Source: a virus. Taken from it: 37,432 nt of DNA. The number at the start of each line of letters is the position of its first letter. Position 1 is the stretch's first letter. Below the pieces are notes generated by a model, which ran no database searches, was not told where the DNA came from, and worked only from the letters and a program-made list of their open reading frames with translations. Both the position numbers and the translations under genes were made by a program. The stretch is taken from IMG/VR virus record IMGVR_UViG_3300022187_000091, positions 1 through 37,432 of that record, one strand, 5' to 3'. Below, in pieces: positions 1-6,625 of this stretch.

Positions 1-404
1 AACAGTTAGTCCTAAGATTACAAAGAATTACGAATTAGAAGAAGCTCAGAATCTTGATTGGTCTACAGAAGAACTTATCAATGCAAGAACAGAAGTATTC
101 AAAAGAAAAGAAGCTAGAGAGAAGTCTGAAAAGTTTATTAATATAAAGATAAATGATAAGAAACCTATCGGATTATATATACAAGGCGACCCACACGTTG
201 ATGATGATGGTTGTGATTGGGTATCACTTAGAAAGCATATAGATATAGTCAATGCTACAGAGGGTATGTATGCTTGTTCTGTTGGTGACTTGTCTAATAA
301 CTGGGCTAGACGTGGTAAGTTAGCAGGTTTATGGGCAGACCAAACGACAAACGGGGAACAACAGTGGGCGCTTGTAGAGTGGTTAGTCAATGCAACACCT
401 TATA
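1..404. repeat. Left copy of the divergent terminal repeat
   Basis: These 404 bases align without gaps to 37029-37432. I count about 25 substitutions (about 94% identity). The first 113 or so positions are identical and the differences are spread over the rest. Most are synonymous in the metallophosphoesterase frame; four residues change (Asn/Asp, Lys/Asn, Ala/Gln, Glu/Asp). A terminase-made terminal redundancy or a clonal assembly overlap would be identical, so the two ends appear to come from slightly different genomes or from diverged gene copies. Confidence 0.95.
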
Positions 405-898
405 TATTTATAGTTGCAGGAAACCATGATATGTGGGCTATGGAGGGCGACCCTATTAACTGGATGTGTAAACCTCTAAAGACTGTATACTCTAATCATA
501 ACGCAAGACTTAAAATTAAATTACCTAAACACGAAATCAAAGTAAATTGTTCTCATAACTTTAGAGGACATTCAATGTACAATACAGCACACGGTATTGT
601 TAAACACGCATTGTTCAATGCAAGAGACCACTTACTTATAGCAGGTCATACTCATGTATCAGGTTATAGCCCTATCAAGGATGCTAACTCAGATAAGATT
701 ATGCACTGTGTACAGGTAGGTTCATATAAGAAATACGATAACTTTGCTAAGCAACTTAATCTTCCATGTAAGATGATGTCAGCTTGTGCTGTTGCTGTAT
801 TTAATACCAACTTAACTGAAGACCACCCTGACTTCATCAAAGTATTTTGGGAAGTTGAGGAGGGCGCTGACTATCTTAATTATCTAAGGAACAAATAA
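2..898 (+). CDS. Metallophosphoesterase with N-terminal zinc ribbon (3' part)
   Basis: The frame is open from base 2, so the gene is cut by the window edge; its 5' end is the gene starting at 36850. The calcineurin-like phosphoesterase signature is complete: GDPHVDDDG (motif I, D-x-H), GDLSNNW (motif II), GNHD (motif III) and GHTH near the C-terminus, all metal ligands. Such enzymes hydrolyse phosphomono- or phosphodiesters with two metal ions; phage members are often annotated as SbcD-like nucleases, but the substrate here is unknown. Joined across the junction the protein would be about 358 residues. The stop overlaps the next start (TAATG), so it belongs to the tail end of the late operon, just before the small terminase gene. 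Confidence 0.9.
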   Translation, partial: TVSPKITKNYELEEAQNLDWSTEELINARTEVFKRKEAREKSEKFINIKINDKKPIGLYIQGDPHVDDDGCDWVSLRKHIDIVNATEGMYACSVGDLSNNWARRGKLAGLWADQTTNGEQQWALVEWLVNATPYIFIVAGNHDMWAMEGDPINWMCKPLKTVYSNHNARLKIKLPKHEIKVNCSHNFRGHSMYNTAHGIVKHALFNARDHLLIAGHTHVSGYSPIKDANSDKIMHCVQVGSYKKYDNFAKQLNLPCKMMSACAVAVFNTNLTEDHPDFIKVFWEVEEGADYLNYLRNK

Positions 899-1197
899 TG
901 CAACCAATAATTACTTTCTTAAATTGGGAGGACGCAGTCACCCCAACACACGGGTGGACTGACATTAAAGAATTAAAACCTGAACTAGCTGACTGTGTAT
1001 CACTCGGTTTAATAGTTGAGGAAAATGATAAAACTATAACTATAGTCTCTCACATATCAGGTGATAAAGAGGGAACAGATATAGATGGGAGTTTAGTATT
1101 GGACAAGTCATGGATTAAATTCAGACTTGATATACCAGTACCTGAACATCAAACGAACAAGCTCAAAGAGTGGCTATTAAAAAAGGTGGAAGAATGA
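898..1197 (+). CDS. Hypothetical protein between phosphoesterase and small terminase
   Basis: This 99-residue acidic soluble protein is not recognised. Its start shares the A of the preceding stop codon (TAATG) and its stop overlaps the start of the small terminase gene (ATGA), so the three genes are translationally coupled. The C-terminal half (SWIKFRLDIPVPEHQTNKLKEWLLKK, described here only by its ends) looks like a small alpha/beta domain ending in an amphipathic helix. There are no cysteine clusters or membrane segments. Being a gene is well supported; the function is unknown. Confidence 0.75.
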   Translation: MQPIITFLNWEDAVTPTHGWTDIKELKPELADCVSLGLIVEENDKTITIVSHISGDKEGTDIDGSLVLDKSWIKFRLDIPVPEHQTNKLKEWLLKKVEE

Positions 1198-1685
1198 GAG
1201 TAGCAGATGAGAAGAAAGAAAAACTATTTGTAGAATATTTTACAAGTGGAGATACACTGGCTAATGCAACCAAGTCAGCACAGAAAGCAGGATATAATAA
1301 GAACCCATCTCAAATGGGATACTATCTAAAAAGAAAATATGAAAAAGAAATCAGAAAGATTAATGAAGAAAGAATAACATCTGTATCAGGCAAGGCAATC
1401 AATGTACTTGAAGACCTATTACATTCAGACCAAGACTCAGTACGTCTTAACTGCGCTAAACTAATATTAGAATTGGGTAACTACTCATCACAAAATATTA
1501 ATATCAACATGGAAGATAACAAACATAAGTCAGATGCTGAACTGATTGAGGAATTACAGGGACTTGTTGCTAAGATTCCTACCCTTGCACCTAAGTTATC
1601 AGCAATTCAAGATGCTACATCAGAGGAAAACATTGATAGCTCAGATAAGGTATCTACAGAGGACGACAATAGAGTTACTCACTAG
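1194..1685 (+). CDS. terS: Terminase small subunit
   Basis: A 163-residue protein that should recognise phage DNA and recruit the large terminase for packaging. The N-terminal half has the helix-turn-helix layout of phage small terminases: FVEYFTSGDTLANATKSAQK, then AGYNKNPSQMGYYL, about residues 12-50. A helical oligomerisation region follows (GKAINVLEDLLHSDQDSVRL, then CAKLILELGNYSS). The C-terminus is acidic and disordered. I place the start at ATG 1194, behind AAGGTGGA and overlapping the preceding stop (ATGA), rather than the upstream GTG at 1170. Oddly, it lies at the far end of the late operon, separated from the large terminase gene by the entire early region. Confidence 0.8.
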   Translation: MRVADEKKEKLFVEYFTSGDTLANATKSAQKAGYNKNPSQMGYYLKRKYEKEIRKINEERITSVSGKAINVLEDLLHSDQDSVRLNCAKLILELGNYSSQNININMEDNKHKSDAELIEELQGLVAKIPTLAPKLSAIQDATSEENIDSSDKVSTEDDNRVTH

Positions 1686-1697
1686 TCGGTAGTATTG

Positions 1698-1747
1698 ATA
1701 TAGGGAATTAGAATAAACGTGATAACGTCCATTCTAGCCCCCTATAT
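1698..1747. terminator. Long hairpin at the convergent operon ends
   Basis: ATATAGGG (1698-1705) pairs with CCCTATAT (1740-1747), TAGAAT (1709-1714) with ATTCTA (1731-1736), and an inner ACGT with ACGT around a GATA loop, with 2-3 base internal loops between. It sits exactly where the rightward late operon ends (stop at 1685) and the leftward early operon ends (stop at 1734-1736, inside the stem). No strong U-tract follows on either strand, so it may be a bidirectional terminator or an mRNA 3'-end protector. Confidence 0.6.
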
Positions 1748-1967
1748 TCTCCCAAGAGTAGTACATACCTGACACAAGAACAACAAAACCTATTGAATTA
1801 ATAAATATGAGTGGATTATCTCTCGTCAGGATACCCGTCAGCAACCAACCGAGTACCCCGACTGCCTGAACATAGAGATTAGCAGGGTAAATATTATACG
1901 AGGTGAGTATAATTCCTATAACTAAAACAACTGAACTGAACCACTTAAGTTTCTCTATCAACGTCAT
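1734..1967 (-). CDS. Small three-helix membrane protein
   Basis: This 77-residue protein is dominated by three hydrophobic segments: about residues 10-25 (WFSSVVLVIGIILTSY), 30-48 (NLYVQAVGVLGWLLTGIL) and 52-72 (PLIFINSIGFVVLVSGMYYS), joined by very short turns with YPAN and RDNPL. It is the last gene of the early operon, its start overlaps the preceding gene by 23 bases, and its stop lies in the convergent hairpin. Small proteins of this pattern recur in marine phage genomes; the role is unknown. It is far from the holin gene, so a lysis role is only a guess. Confidence 0.75.
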   Translation of the reverse strand: MTLIEKLKWFSSVVLVIGIILTSYNIYPANLYVQAVGVLGWLLTGILTRDNPLIFINSIGFVVLVSGMYYSWENIGG

Positions 1968-2259
1968 CCCACATTCCCTCTGACTTATCTAATGTACCAA
2001 GAACATACTCATCTATTGTTGCATTGTTATAAGTATCATTAGTATTGATTTCTTCTTCAGTCATTTCACTTAATCCTTTTATGGAATCTACATTGTCTGC
2101 CCAGTAAACACCACCGTAATTAATCTCTATATATTCACAACCATATGGACTGGTACATTGGTCTACTAAATTAAATAATTCTCCAACACCTTTTGATTGA
2201 TAAGTAAATATACCAACCAGTTGTTTATCTTCTTTAATTCTTACTAATGCTGTTGTCAT
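1945..2259 (-). CDS. Hypothetical acidic protein
   Basis: A 104-residue acidic protein, unrecognised. The N-terminal half (residues about 1-55) alternates hydrophobic and polar residues like a small beta-rich domain, and the C-terminal half is rich in Asp, Glu and Thr and probably disordered. The start codon overlaps the upstream stop (TAATG) behind a GGTGATGAG stretch. It overlaps the downstream membrane-protein gene by 23 bases, so it is translated as part of a tight three-gene set. Confidence 0.7.
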   Translation of the reverse strand: MTTALVRIKEDKQLVGIFTYQSKGVGELFNLVDQCTSPYGCEYIEINYGGVYWADNVDSIKGLSEMTEEEINTNDTYNNATIDEYVLGTLDKSEGMWDDVDRET

Positions 2260-2786
2260 TACTCATCACCTATTTTACTTAGCGCACTTAACTCTATATC
2301 CCTAATCATGTCTCGCATTTCCATATATGATTTCTTAAACTTCATAAACTTTTCTTTTTCTATTCCCATAAACTCAGGTCTATTATCATCATCATATATA
2401 AATTGTCCCGTACCATCACAATGTATACACTTCTCTATCCTATCTCCGTTTGATATTGTTCCTCTGCCTTGACATACAAAGCAAGATTCATAAAAGATTT
2501 CACGAAATGCTAGGTAGATAAACATTCTCATAAAGAACTTCTCTCCTCTTAGCTCACTAGCTTTGTGGTTTTTCATAAAGATATCACAACACTCTATGAA
2601 GATGTCATCATATAAAGATGTTCTTGACTCATGACTATCTACATACTTAGCCATGAGTATATCGTATTCCCTGTTCTTAAGTTTACAAGTACCTAAGAAG
2701 TGTGATATATCTTCTGTTGTTATTGCGTCATGACTACGTGAACCCACTTCAAGGTTCATTGACTTAGCGCATAACATAGATAGCAT
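2259..2786 (-). CDS. DnaJ-type zinc-finger protein, possible Q-like regulator
   Basis: About 175 residues. Two CxxCxGxG-type knuckles, CFVCQGRG and CIHCDGTG, lie about 18 residues apart in the middle (about residues 102-127) and should bind one zinc. The flanking regions are helical. The same paired motif occurs in DnaJ and in lambdoid late antiterminators of the phage 82 Q type. Its position at the distal end of the early operon is where Q lies in lambdoid phages, so a late-transcription regulator is a reasonable inference, not shown. The start is uncertain: ATG at 2786 lies just past the upstream stop, while an in-frame TTG at 2798 has a better GGAAA sequence before it. Confidence 0.65.
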   Translation of the reverse strand: MLSMLCAKSMNLEVGSRSHDAITTEDISHFLGTCKLKNREYDILMAKYVDSHESRTSLYDDIFIECCDIFMKNHKASELRGEKFFMRMFIYLAFREIFYESCFVCQGRGTISNGDRIEKCIHCDGTGQFIYDDDNRPEFMGIEKEKFMKFKKSYMEMRDMIRDIELSALSKIGDE

Positions 2787-2787
2787 T

Positions 2788-3045
2788 TCAGCTTTCAAAT
2801 ATTTTCCACACCCTGTACTCGTTAGAGGACATTTGTTTAGTTACAATCTTAGCATCTTTATTTTTCAAACGAAACCTATTTGTGTAAGAATATTCTCTCA
2901 TAGCTTGTGCAGTCCTCATACTATCTACAGCAAAAGAATCCCCATGTTCCATAATATCTACAGTATCATAGTATTCTTCATACTTTTTTAGCACAGGTCT
3001 ACCTGGCTCTCTAATAGGTATGTCTTTATCTATCTTGATTGTCAT
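2788..3045 (-). CDS. Small phage protein (DUF7303-like pattern)
   Basis: An 85-residue basic protein. It reads as IKIDKDIPIREPGRP, a GDSF turn, then a helix with repeated Ala/Arg (RTAQAMREYSYTNRF) and a closing strand RVWKIFE. This order (short Pro-rich strand, GDSF, helix, RVW strand) is that of a small protein family found across phages, which I would compare with DUF7303. It could be a nucleic-acid-binding or transcription-related accessory protein; the function is not known. It starts behind AGGAA, 20 bases inside the preceding gene. Confidence 0.6.
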   Translation of the reverse strand: MTIKIDKDIPIREPGRPVLKKYEEYYDTVDIMEHGDSFAVDSMRTAQAMREYSYTNRFRLKNKDAKIVTKQMSSNEYRVWKIFES

Positions 3046-3253
3046 TGTTTTTCCTAGAATAATAATACTCCCTCATCTTTTGTAGTCTAGCTTGTCTTTG
3101 GTCTTCTGATTCACTAGACAACCTATCTTTTTTTCTGTTTAAGATATCATCTCTCTTTTTATAATACCTTTCCTTTGCATATTGTTTTTTTCTTTCCCTG
3201 TTTTCAGGACGTGAATACCATGTGTCCCAATACGTTTGTTTTTTTTCTTCCAT
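3026..3253 (-). CDS. Highly basic Arg/Lys/Tyr-rich small protein
   Basis: 75 residues, with nearly half the residues charged; it contains repeated RERKKQYAKERYYKKRDD-type helical stretches that look like a bZIP-style basic helix or a HNH-associated tail. No defined domain is seen. A good ribosome site (AAAGGAG, 8 bases before ATG) supports the start. It may bind nucleic acid through its charge. The preceding gap (3254-3296) holds only a very short frame and the ribosome site. Confidence 0.65.
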   Translation of the reverse strand: MEEKKQTYWDTWYSRPENRERKKQYAKERYYKKRDDILNRKKDRLSSESEDQRQARLQKMREYYYSRKNNDNQDR

Positions 3254-3296
3254 TATTTTCTCCTTTGTTTATATGCCATAGATAAATACTGCCTGT

Positions 3297-3443
3297 TTAA
3301 GAGTTCACGTTTAGAATCCAAACAAAGCCAATTAAGTAACCAACAGCCGTCTGTTTAAACTAGTATGTAATTCTAAAATCACCTCTGCAGTATCTACCTA
3401 TGAAGAAACACTTAGGTTTGTTGTGTTTCCTTTGCATCGTCAT
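3297..3443 (-). pseudogene. Small membrane-protein gene interrupted by an in-frame amber codon
   Basis: Reading from ATG 3443 (or 3437) the frame gives a basic stretch with FIGRYCRGDFRITY, then TAG (3360-3362), then in the same frame FKQTAVGYLIGFVWILNVNS and TAA. The part after the amber codon is a convincing membrane-like segment and the part before it reads like the basic lead-in of a small phage membrane protein. It fills an otherwise empty 196-base gap in the early operon. Either the gene is decayed, the amber codon is read through, or the resemblance to one continuous protein is accidental. No good ribosome site precedes it. Confidence 0.4.
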
Positions 3444-3449
3444 GCAATT

Positions 3450-3779
3450 CTAAAACGGTGTACCACTCCCATCGAATACTTCTCTTATTTCATCTATCTT
3501 TTTCTTAGTTTCATAGTCATCCTCTTTCAACCAACCTGAGAACTCATATGTATCTTTAGTATTGATAGTAAAATCTTTACCCTCTTTGTTTAAGTTCTTG
3601 TACTTACTGTTACCCATAAATGATTGTGCATTTCTGCTTTCAGTCTCACTTATTATCTTTACTTTCTTGAATAACACTTCATTGATTTCACCATACTCTT
3701 TATCGTTAGTGAATAACTTAATGTATATTCTCTCTCCTGTGTCTGCATTTTTAATTGCAAGGTTTATATACTTTGCCAT
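3450..3779 (-). CDS. Hypothetical 109-residue protein next to recombination genes
   Basis: Not recognised. The first 50 residues (KYINLAIKNADTGERIYIKL, then LFTNDKEYGEINEVLFKK) suggest beta strands with turns; the C-terminus is acidic and ends in EVFDGSGTPF. A clean AGGAG lies 7 bases before ATG 3779. It follows the exonuclease-associated gene by one base, so it is co-translated with the recombination module. A single-strand DNA binding role would fit the neighbourhood but nothing in the sequence proves it. Confidence 0.7.
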   Translation of the reverse strand: MAKYINLAIKNADTGERIYIKLFTNDKEYGEINEVLFKKVKIISETESRNAQSFMGNSKYKNLNKEGKDFTINTKDTYEFSGWLKEDDYETKKKIDEIREVFDGSGTPF

Positions 3780-3780
3780 A

Positions 3781-4143
3781 TTAATCTCCTAGTCTTTGGT
3801 AAAATCCTTTCTCTCTACGTTCATTAGCACTTAGAGTTTGAAACAATCTTAACCTATGTTCTTGTGCTGATATCTTACTGGTAAGTTCAGTTACTAATTT
3901 CTTAGCATCTGCTATCTTATCTATATACATAACAACACCCTCATCTGTCATAGCAATAGCTTCTTTGTGCGCCTGTGTTCCTTTAACATCAGCGCAGTTA
4001 AGTAATGCTACTGCCATAGCAACCTTTTTATTTTCAGTTAGCTTATGTAGTTCTCTCTCAGCTTCAGCTTTCTGTAGTCCAAGTTTCTCTACATAATCTA
4101 CTAATTGTTCTAGCTCAATACTGGGTAACTTAAATGCACTCAT
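3781..4143 (-). CDS. Helical protein associated with the recombination module
   Basis: 120 residues, almost entirely helical, with Lys/Glu-rich amphipathic stretches at about residues 8-45 and 70-105. A central hydrophobic patch (KKVAMAVALLNCADVKGTQA) lies between the two helical arms. The start overlaps the exonuclease gene by 14 bases and is preceded by GGAGGTG. Small coiled-coil proteins of this kind often accompany phage annealing protein and exonuclease pairs, perhaps as partners; the molecular role is unknown. Confidence 0.7.
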   Translation of the reverse strand: MSAFKLPSIELEQLVDYVEKLGLQKAEAERELHKLTENKKVAMAVALLNCADVKGTQAHKEAIAMTDEGVVMYIDKIADAKKLVTELTSKISAQEHRLRLFQTLSANERREKGFYQRLGD

Positions 4144-4792
4144 TGTATTGCACCTCCCCGTTGTATATAAATGATTCTTTGCTCTTTCTTCTTGTTAAGA
4201 AGTCTTTGTCAAGACTGCCTTTCAATAAGTATCTAGCAAACTCATCTACCTTTGGTAACATATAGTTATCTATATAGTCCTCATTGTAAGGTATATAATA
4301 TAACTTTGTATTACCCTTTTGATATATACAAAAGTATGTACCGTCAGCATTATTCTTCCTACTGTTTCTTCTTACAAGATACTGTTGGAAATATACTTGT
4401 GGTAAATATCTTTTAATATATTTATCAAAATCTTCCTGCACAAAATACGGTGATTTGATTTCAACCACTGCATTTTTCTCATCAATAAACCCGTCAGGTG
4501 TACAAGATAACTGCACTAACGTATCATCTGTACTCATGTAATCTTCTGTCATCGTAAACTGTGGTCCTAATAATTCAGAGCCACAGTCAACAACGAGAGA
4601 TTGGGTAGCAATCATGACATGCGCTACTCCATATTTTTCACACTCATGCCCGTGTGAAGTAAACATTTCATTAACAGGTTTGTCTTCTTTCTCGCCAATC
4701 AGAATAGCAAAATGATTCTGCCTTGAACAATAGTCATCATTCCCTATGACTCTTGCTATCTGACTGGCTCTTAAATTATATAGACTGACCAA
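4130..4792 (-). CDS. YqaJ-type viral recombinase exonuclease
   Basis: This 220-residue protein belongs to the lambda exonuclease/YqaJ branch of PD-(D/E)xK nucleases, which resect double-stranded ends to give single strands for the annealing protein. Visible active-site elements are GHECEKYG (about residues 48-55), CTPDGFID (Asp100), AVVEIKSPY (Glu111, Lys113) and PQVYFQQYL (Gln at 132-137). The start is TTG 4792: it has GGAG about 9 bases upstream and it keeps LYNLRASQIARVIGNDDY, the usual family N-terminus, whereas the next Met is only at residue 43. It overlaps the annealing-protein gene by 17 bases, the usual partner order. Confidence 0.85.
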   Translation of the reverse strand: MVSLYNLRASQIARVIGNDDYCSRQNHFAILIGEKEDKPVNEMFTSHGHECEKYGVAHVMIATQSLVVDCGSELLGPQFTMTEDYMSTDDTLVQLSCTPDGFIDEKNAVVEIKSPYFVQEDFDKYIKRYLPQVYFQQYLVRRNSRKNNADGTYFCIYQKGNTKLYYIPYNEDYIDNYMLPKVDEFARYLLKGSLDKDFLTRRKSKESFIYNGEVQYNECI

Positions 4793-5354
4793 GTTTCTCT
4801 ACTCCATCTTTGATATCTTTAACTTTATTAAGATTAGCTTTTAGTTTTTCAAGGTCTCCCTTGATAGCATCATTAACCTCATTGGTTTGATGTTTAGGTG
4901 GTACTTGGTTTTCATTTGATTCTTTCTTTACCTGTTTCTCAGAACTCTTTTCTTTATCTGCTGACGGTATGTCCTCACCTGCATAGATGTAATGACCAAG
5001 ACCAAACATAGCTATACATTTAACTAAGCATCTCATCTTCGCATCACTAATCTGTCTAGCATCAGGATTAACTGTAGCTTTAAACATGTGATTCATAACA
5101 GGCAACCACATCTTCCTTATGATTCCATTGACATTAACAATACAATGTACTGTAACTGTCCCGTCTGCATGTGTTTCGTTAGGCGCAAACTCATAGAAAG
5201 ATTTGGGAAAGTTCTCCATTAAGATTCCCCATGCCCAAGTCCAAGATAGATATGTAGCTACAAAGTTACCACTACCTTTCTTCTCTACATGTTTACTGCA
5301 ATCAATAGGACTAAGTGTGTCCCATATCTGTTTTGATATTGTCTCTGTGTTCAT
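4776..5354 (-). CDS. Single-strand annealing protein (DUF1071/Sak3-like)
   Basis: About 192 residues. The N-terminal two thirds match the DUF1071 (Sak3) family of phage annealing proteins: YLSWTWAWGILMENFP, then DARQISDAKMRCLVKCIAMFGLGHYIYAGEDIP. These proteins coat single-stranded DNA and anneal complementary strands, acting with the exonuclease encoded next to them. The C-terminal third (from about residue 135) is Lys/Glu/Asn-rich and flexible. I chose ATG 5354, which has GGAG seven bases upstream, over ATG 5366. The two-gene set gives the phage a lambda Red-like recombination and concatemer-forming system. Confidence 0.8.
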   Translation of the reverse strand: MNTETISKQIWDTLSPIDCSKHVEKKGSGNFVATYLSWTWAWGILMENFPKSFYEFAPNETHADGTVTVHCIVNVNGIIRKMWLPVMNHMFKATVNPDARQISDAKMRCLVKCIAMFGLGHYIYAGEDIPSADKEKSSEKQVKKESNENQVPPKHQTNEVNDAIKGDLEKLKANLNKVKDIKDGVEKLGQSI

Positions 5355-5385
5355 TTTTTTCTCCATTTGTTTCGTTTATTATATT

Positions 5386-5664
5386 CTACTCAGTTATGTT
5401 TTGCAAGTACCAATCAAGTAAATCTTCTTGTGTACCAAATCGTTCCTCAAATAGTTTAGTATTGTGATGCACTCCTTGATTACCTTGATGATGCTCAGGA
5501 CATAACGGAATAAATCTTTTACTTTTTAATCCCATACCTGCACCTGTTAAGTGATGTATGGTTGGCTCGGTGCGTAGTCCATAATGTTTTTTACAAACCA
5601 CACAACCGAACTCAACTGCCCTATTGTATTCTTCCTTAGTCTTCTTACTAGGTGGTTTAGCCAC
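5386..5664 (-). CDS. HNH nuclease (Ref/NinG-like)
   Basis: About 92 residues with CVVCKK near the N-terminus, IHHLTGAGMGLKSKRFIPLC, then PEHHQGNQGVHHNTKLFEER. This pattern of a CxxC knuckle, HH, PLC and HH is that of HNH endonucleases of the RecA-dependent Ref nuclease or NinG type. Such proteins nick or cut DNA during recombination, which fits the annealing protein and exonuclease genes directly downstream. The start is uncertain: GTG 5664 overlaps the preceding stop (TAGTG) behind GGGAAG, while TTG 5682 would add six residues. Confidence 0.75.
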   Translation of the reverse strand: MAKPPSKKTKEEYNRAVEFGCVVCKKHYGLRTEPTIHHLTGAGMGLKSKRFIPLCPEHHQGNQGVHHNTKLFEERFGTQEDLLDWYLQNITE

Positions 5665-5765
5665 TATAAGATTACTTCCCAAAACAATACGATAGCTGAC
5701 ACTATTATGAATACCTGTACTGAATCAGGTAAATCACAAAAGAAATTAACTAGCTTATCAATCAT
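5664..5765 (-). CDS. Tiny single-pass membrane protein
   Basis: A 33-residue frame starting at ATG 5765, which overlaps the stop of the preceding HTH gene (ATGA), and ending in a TAG that overlaps the HNH start. The sequence has a short polar N-terminus and one hydrophobic helix (VFIIVSAIVLFWEVIL). The overlap at both ends in a tightly coupled operon is the main evidence that it is real. Function unknown. Confidence 0.5.
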   Translation of the reverse strand: MIDKLVNFFCDLPDSVQVFIIVSAIVLFWEVIL

Positions 5766-5995
5766 ACTGCGTCCTCCCTTTTCTCATGTAATATATATTC
5801 AACAAACTTACACCCGTCACCGTTTTTCTTAACACTCTCAATATTATATCCTTTCTCTTTAAGATTAAATATAATAGCTGATAGTCTTGTTGCTTTGTAC
5901 TGCGTGATTGCATCCCATGTAGTTATACTTCCATAGTGTTGCAAGTGCGCCAATACCATTTGACTTTTATTCTTAGCATCAGTTAATAGTTTCAT
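5762..5995 (-). CDS. Winged-helix/HTH protein
   Basis: About 77 residues. The region MVLAHLQHYGSITTWDAITQ, then YKATRLSAIIFNLKEKGYNI, fits a small winged helix of the HTH_39 type: helix, SIT turn, RLSAIIFNLKEKGY recognition helix, then a wing with KNGDGCKFVEYIL. It probably binds DNA and may regulate the early operon or assist replication. ATG 5995 is preferred over ATG 6010 because GGAG lies about 10 bases before it. It overlaps the upstream gene by 17 bases. Confidence 0.7.
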   Translation of the reverse strand: MKLLTDAKNKSQMVLAHLQHYGSITTWDAITQYKATRLSAIIFNLKEKGYNIESVKKNGDGCKFVEYILHEKREDAV

Positions 5996-6206
5996 CAGAT
6001 AGGTCTCCATTTATTTTATTCTTTTTAAATGATTCATACATGCTTTCCATAGCACCATCTACAGTTTCCTGTAACTGCTCAATCATCCTGTCGCAGAATC
6101 TAATAATACTATCAATCTCTATACTGTGTTGTATCTTATTCATATCTTCACACAAATCTTTTATCTCTTTGTATGCGTCAATCTCTCCGTTCATTTTGTC
6201 TATCAT
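5979..6206 (-). CDS. Hypothetical helical protein
   Basis: 75 residues, all-helical and acidic, with heptad-like hydrophobic spacing over residues 10-60 (IKDLCEDMNKIQHSIEIDSI, then RFCDRMIEQLQETVDGAMES); probably a coiled-coil dimer. It starts with a good ribosome site (GGGAG) and overlaps the lambda P-like gene by four bases (ATGA). The family is unknown; its place between replication and recombination genes suggests an accessory role in one of them. Confidence 0.65.
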   Translation of the reverse strand: MIDKMNGEIDAYKEIKDLCEDMNKIQHSIEIDSIIRFCDRMIEQLQETVDGAMESMYESFKKNKINGDLSDETIN

Positions 6207-6625
6207 TTATTTCTCCCATGTTTTTTTATATTATCTATATGATACTGATAATCATTATCATTATCACCCTTATGATTCGCAACGTAGAACTCAGAGAATC
6301 TTACGTTGTGGTCATCCGTCTCTAACTTTAATGTTTTACTTTTTATATCCTGCTCTATGTTCTTCGATATGTCAAGGCACATCTGCATAACTTCTCTCAA
6401 ATCAGGACACCATTCCTTGCTCTGAAAGATTGCGCTATCAGGTAAGAATAATTTATCTATCACTTGTCTGATATGTGGTACACCATTGAGTGTACGTTGC
6501 CATACCTTACCTGTAACAGATAACTTATTCCCCTGCATACCGGTACCATATCCACTCTTGAACTTATGCCCAAACAAAGTAGTCATCATAGTAAACAGAT
6601 TCTTTATATCATTATCATCAAGCAT
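6203..6625 (-). CDS. Possible helicase-loader-like protein (lambda P/DnaT pattern)
   Basis: A 140-residue protein. The pattern LFTMMTTLFGHKF, then VWQRTLNGVPHIRQVIDKLF and WCPDLREVMQMCLDI resembles the core of lambda P/DnaT-like proteins: Trp-containing helix, a helix counting Leu, then W-P-x-L-x-E-F-x-x-x-C. Such proteins bring the host DnaB helicase to the phage origin. The order initiator, three small genes, this gene, recombination genes is like the lambda O-P region. A very good AAGGAGGTG precedes the start and the upstream stop overlaps it (TAATG). The assignment is an inference from pattern and position. Confidence 0.45.
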   Translation of the reverse strand: MLDDNDIKNLFTMMTTLFGHKFKSGYGTGMQGNKLSVTGKVWQRTLNGVPHIRQVIDKLFLPDSAIFQSKEWCPDLREVMQMCLDISKNIEQDIKSKTLKLETDDHNVRFSEFYVANHKGDNDNDYQYHIDNIKKHGRNK

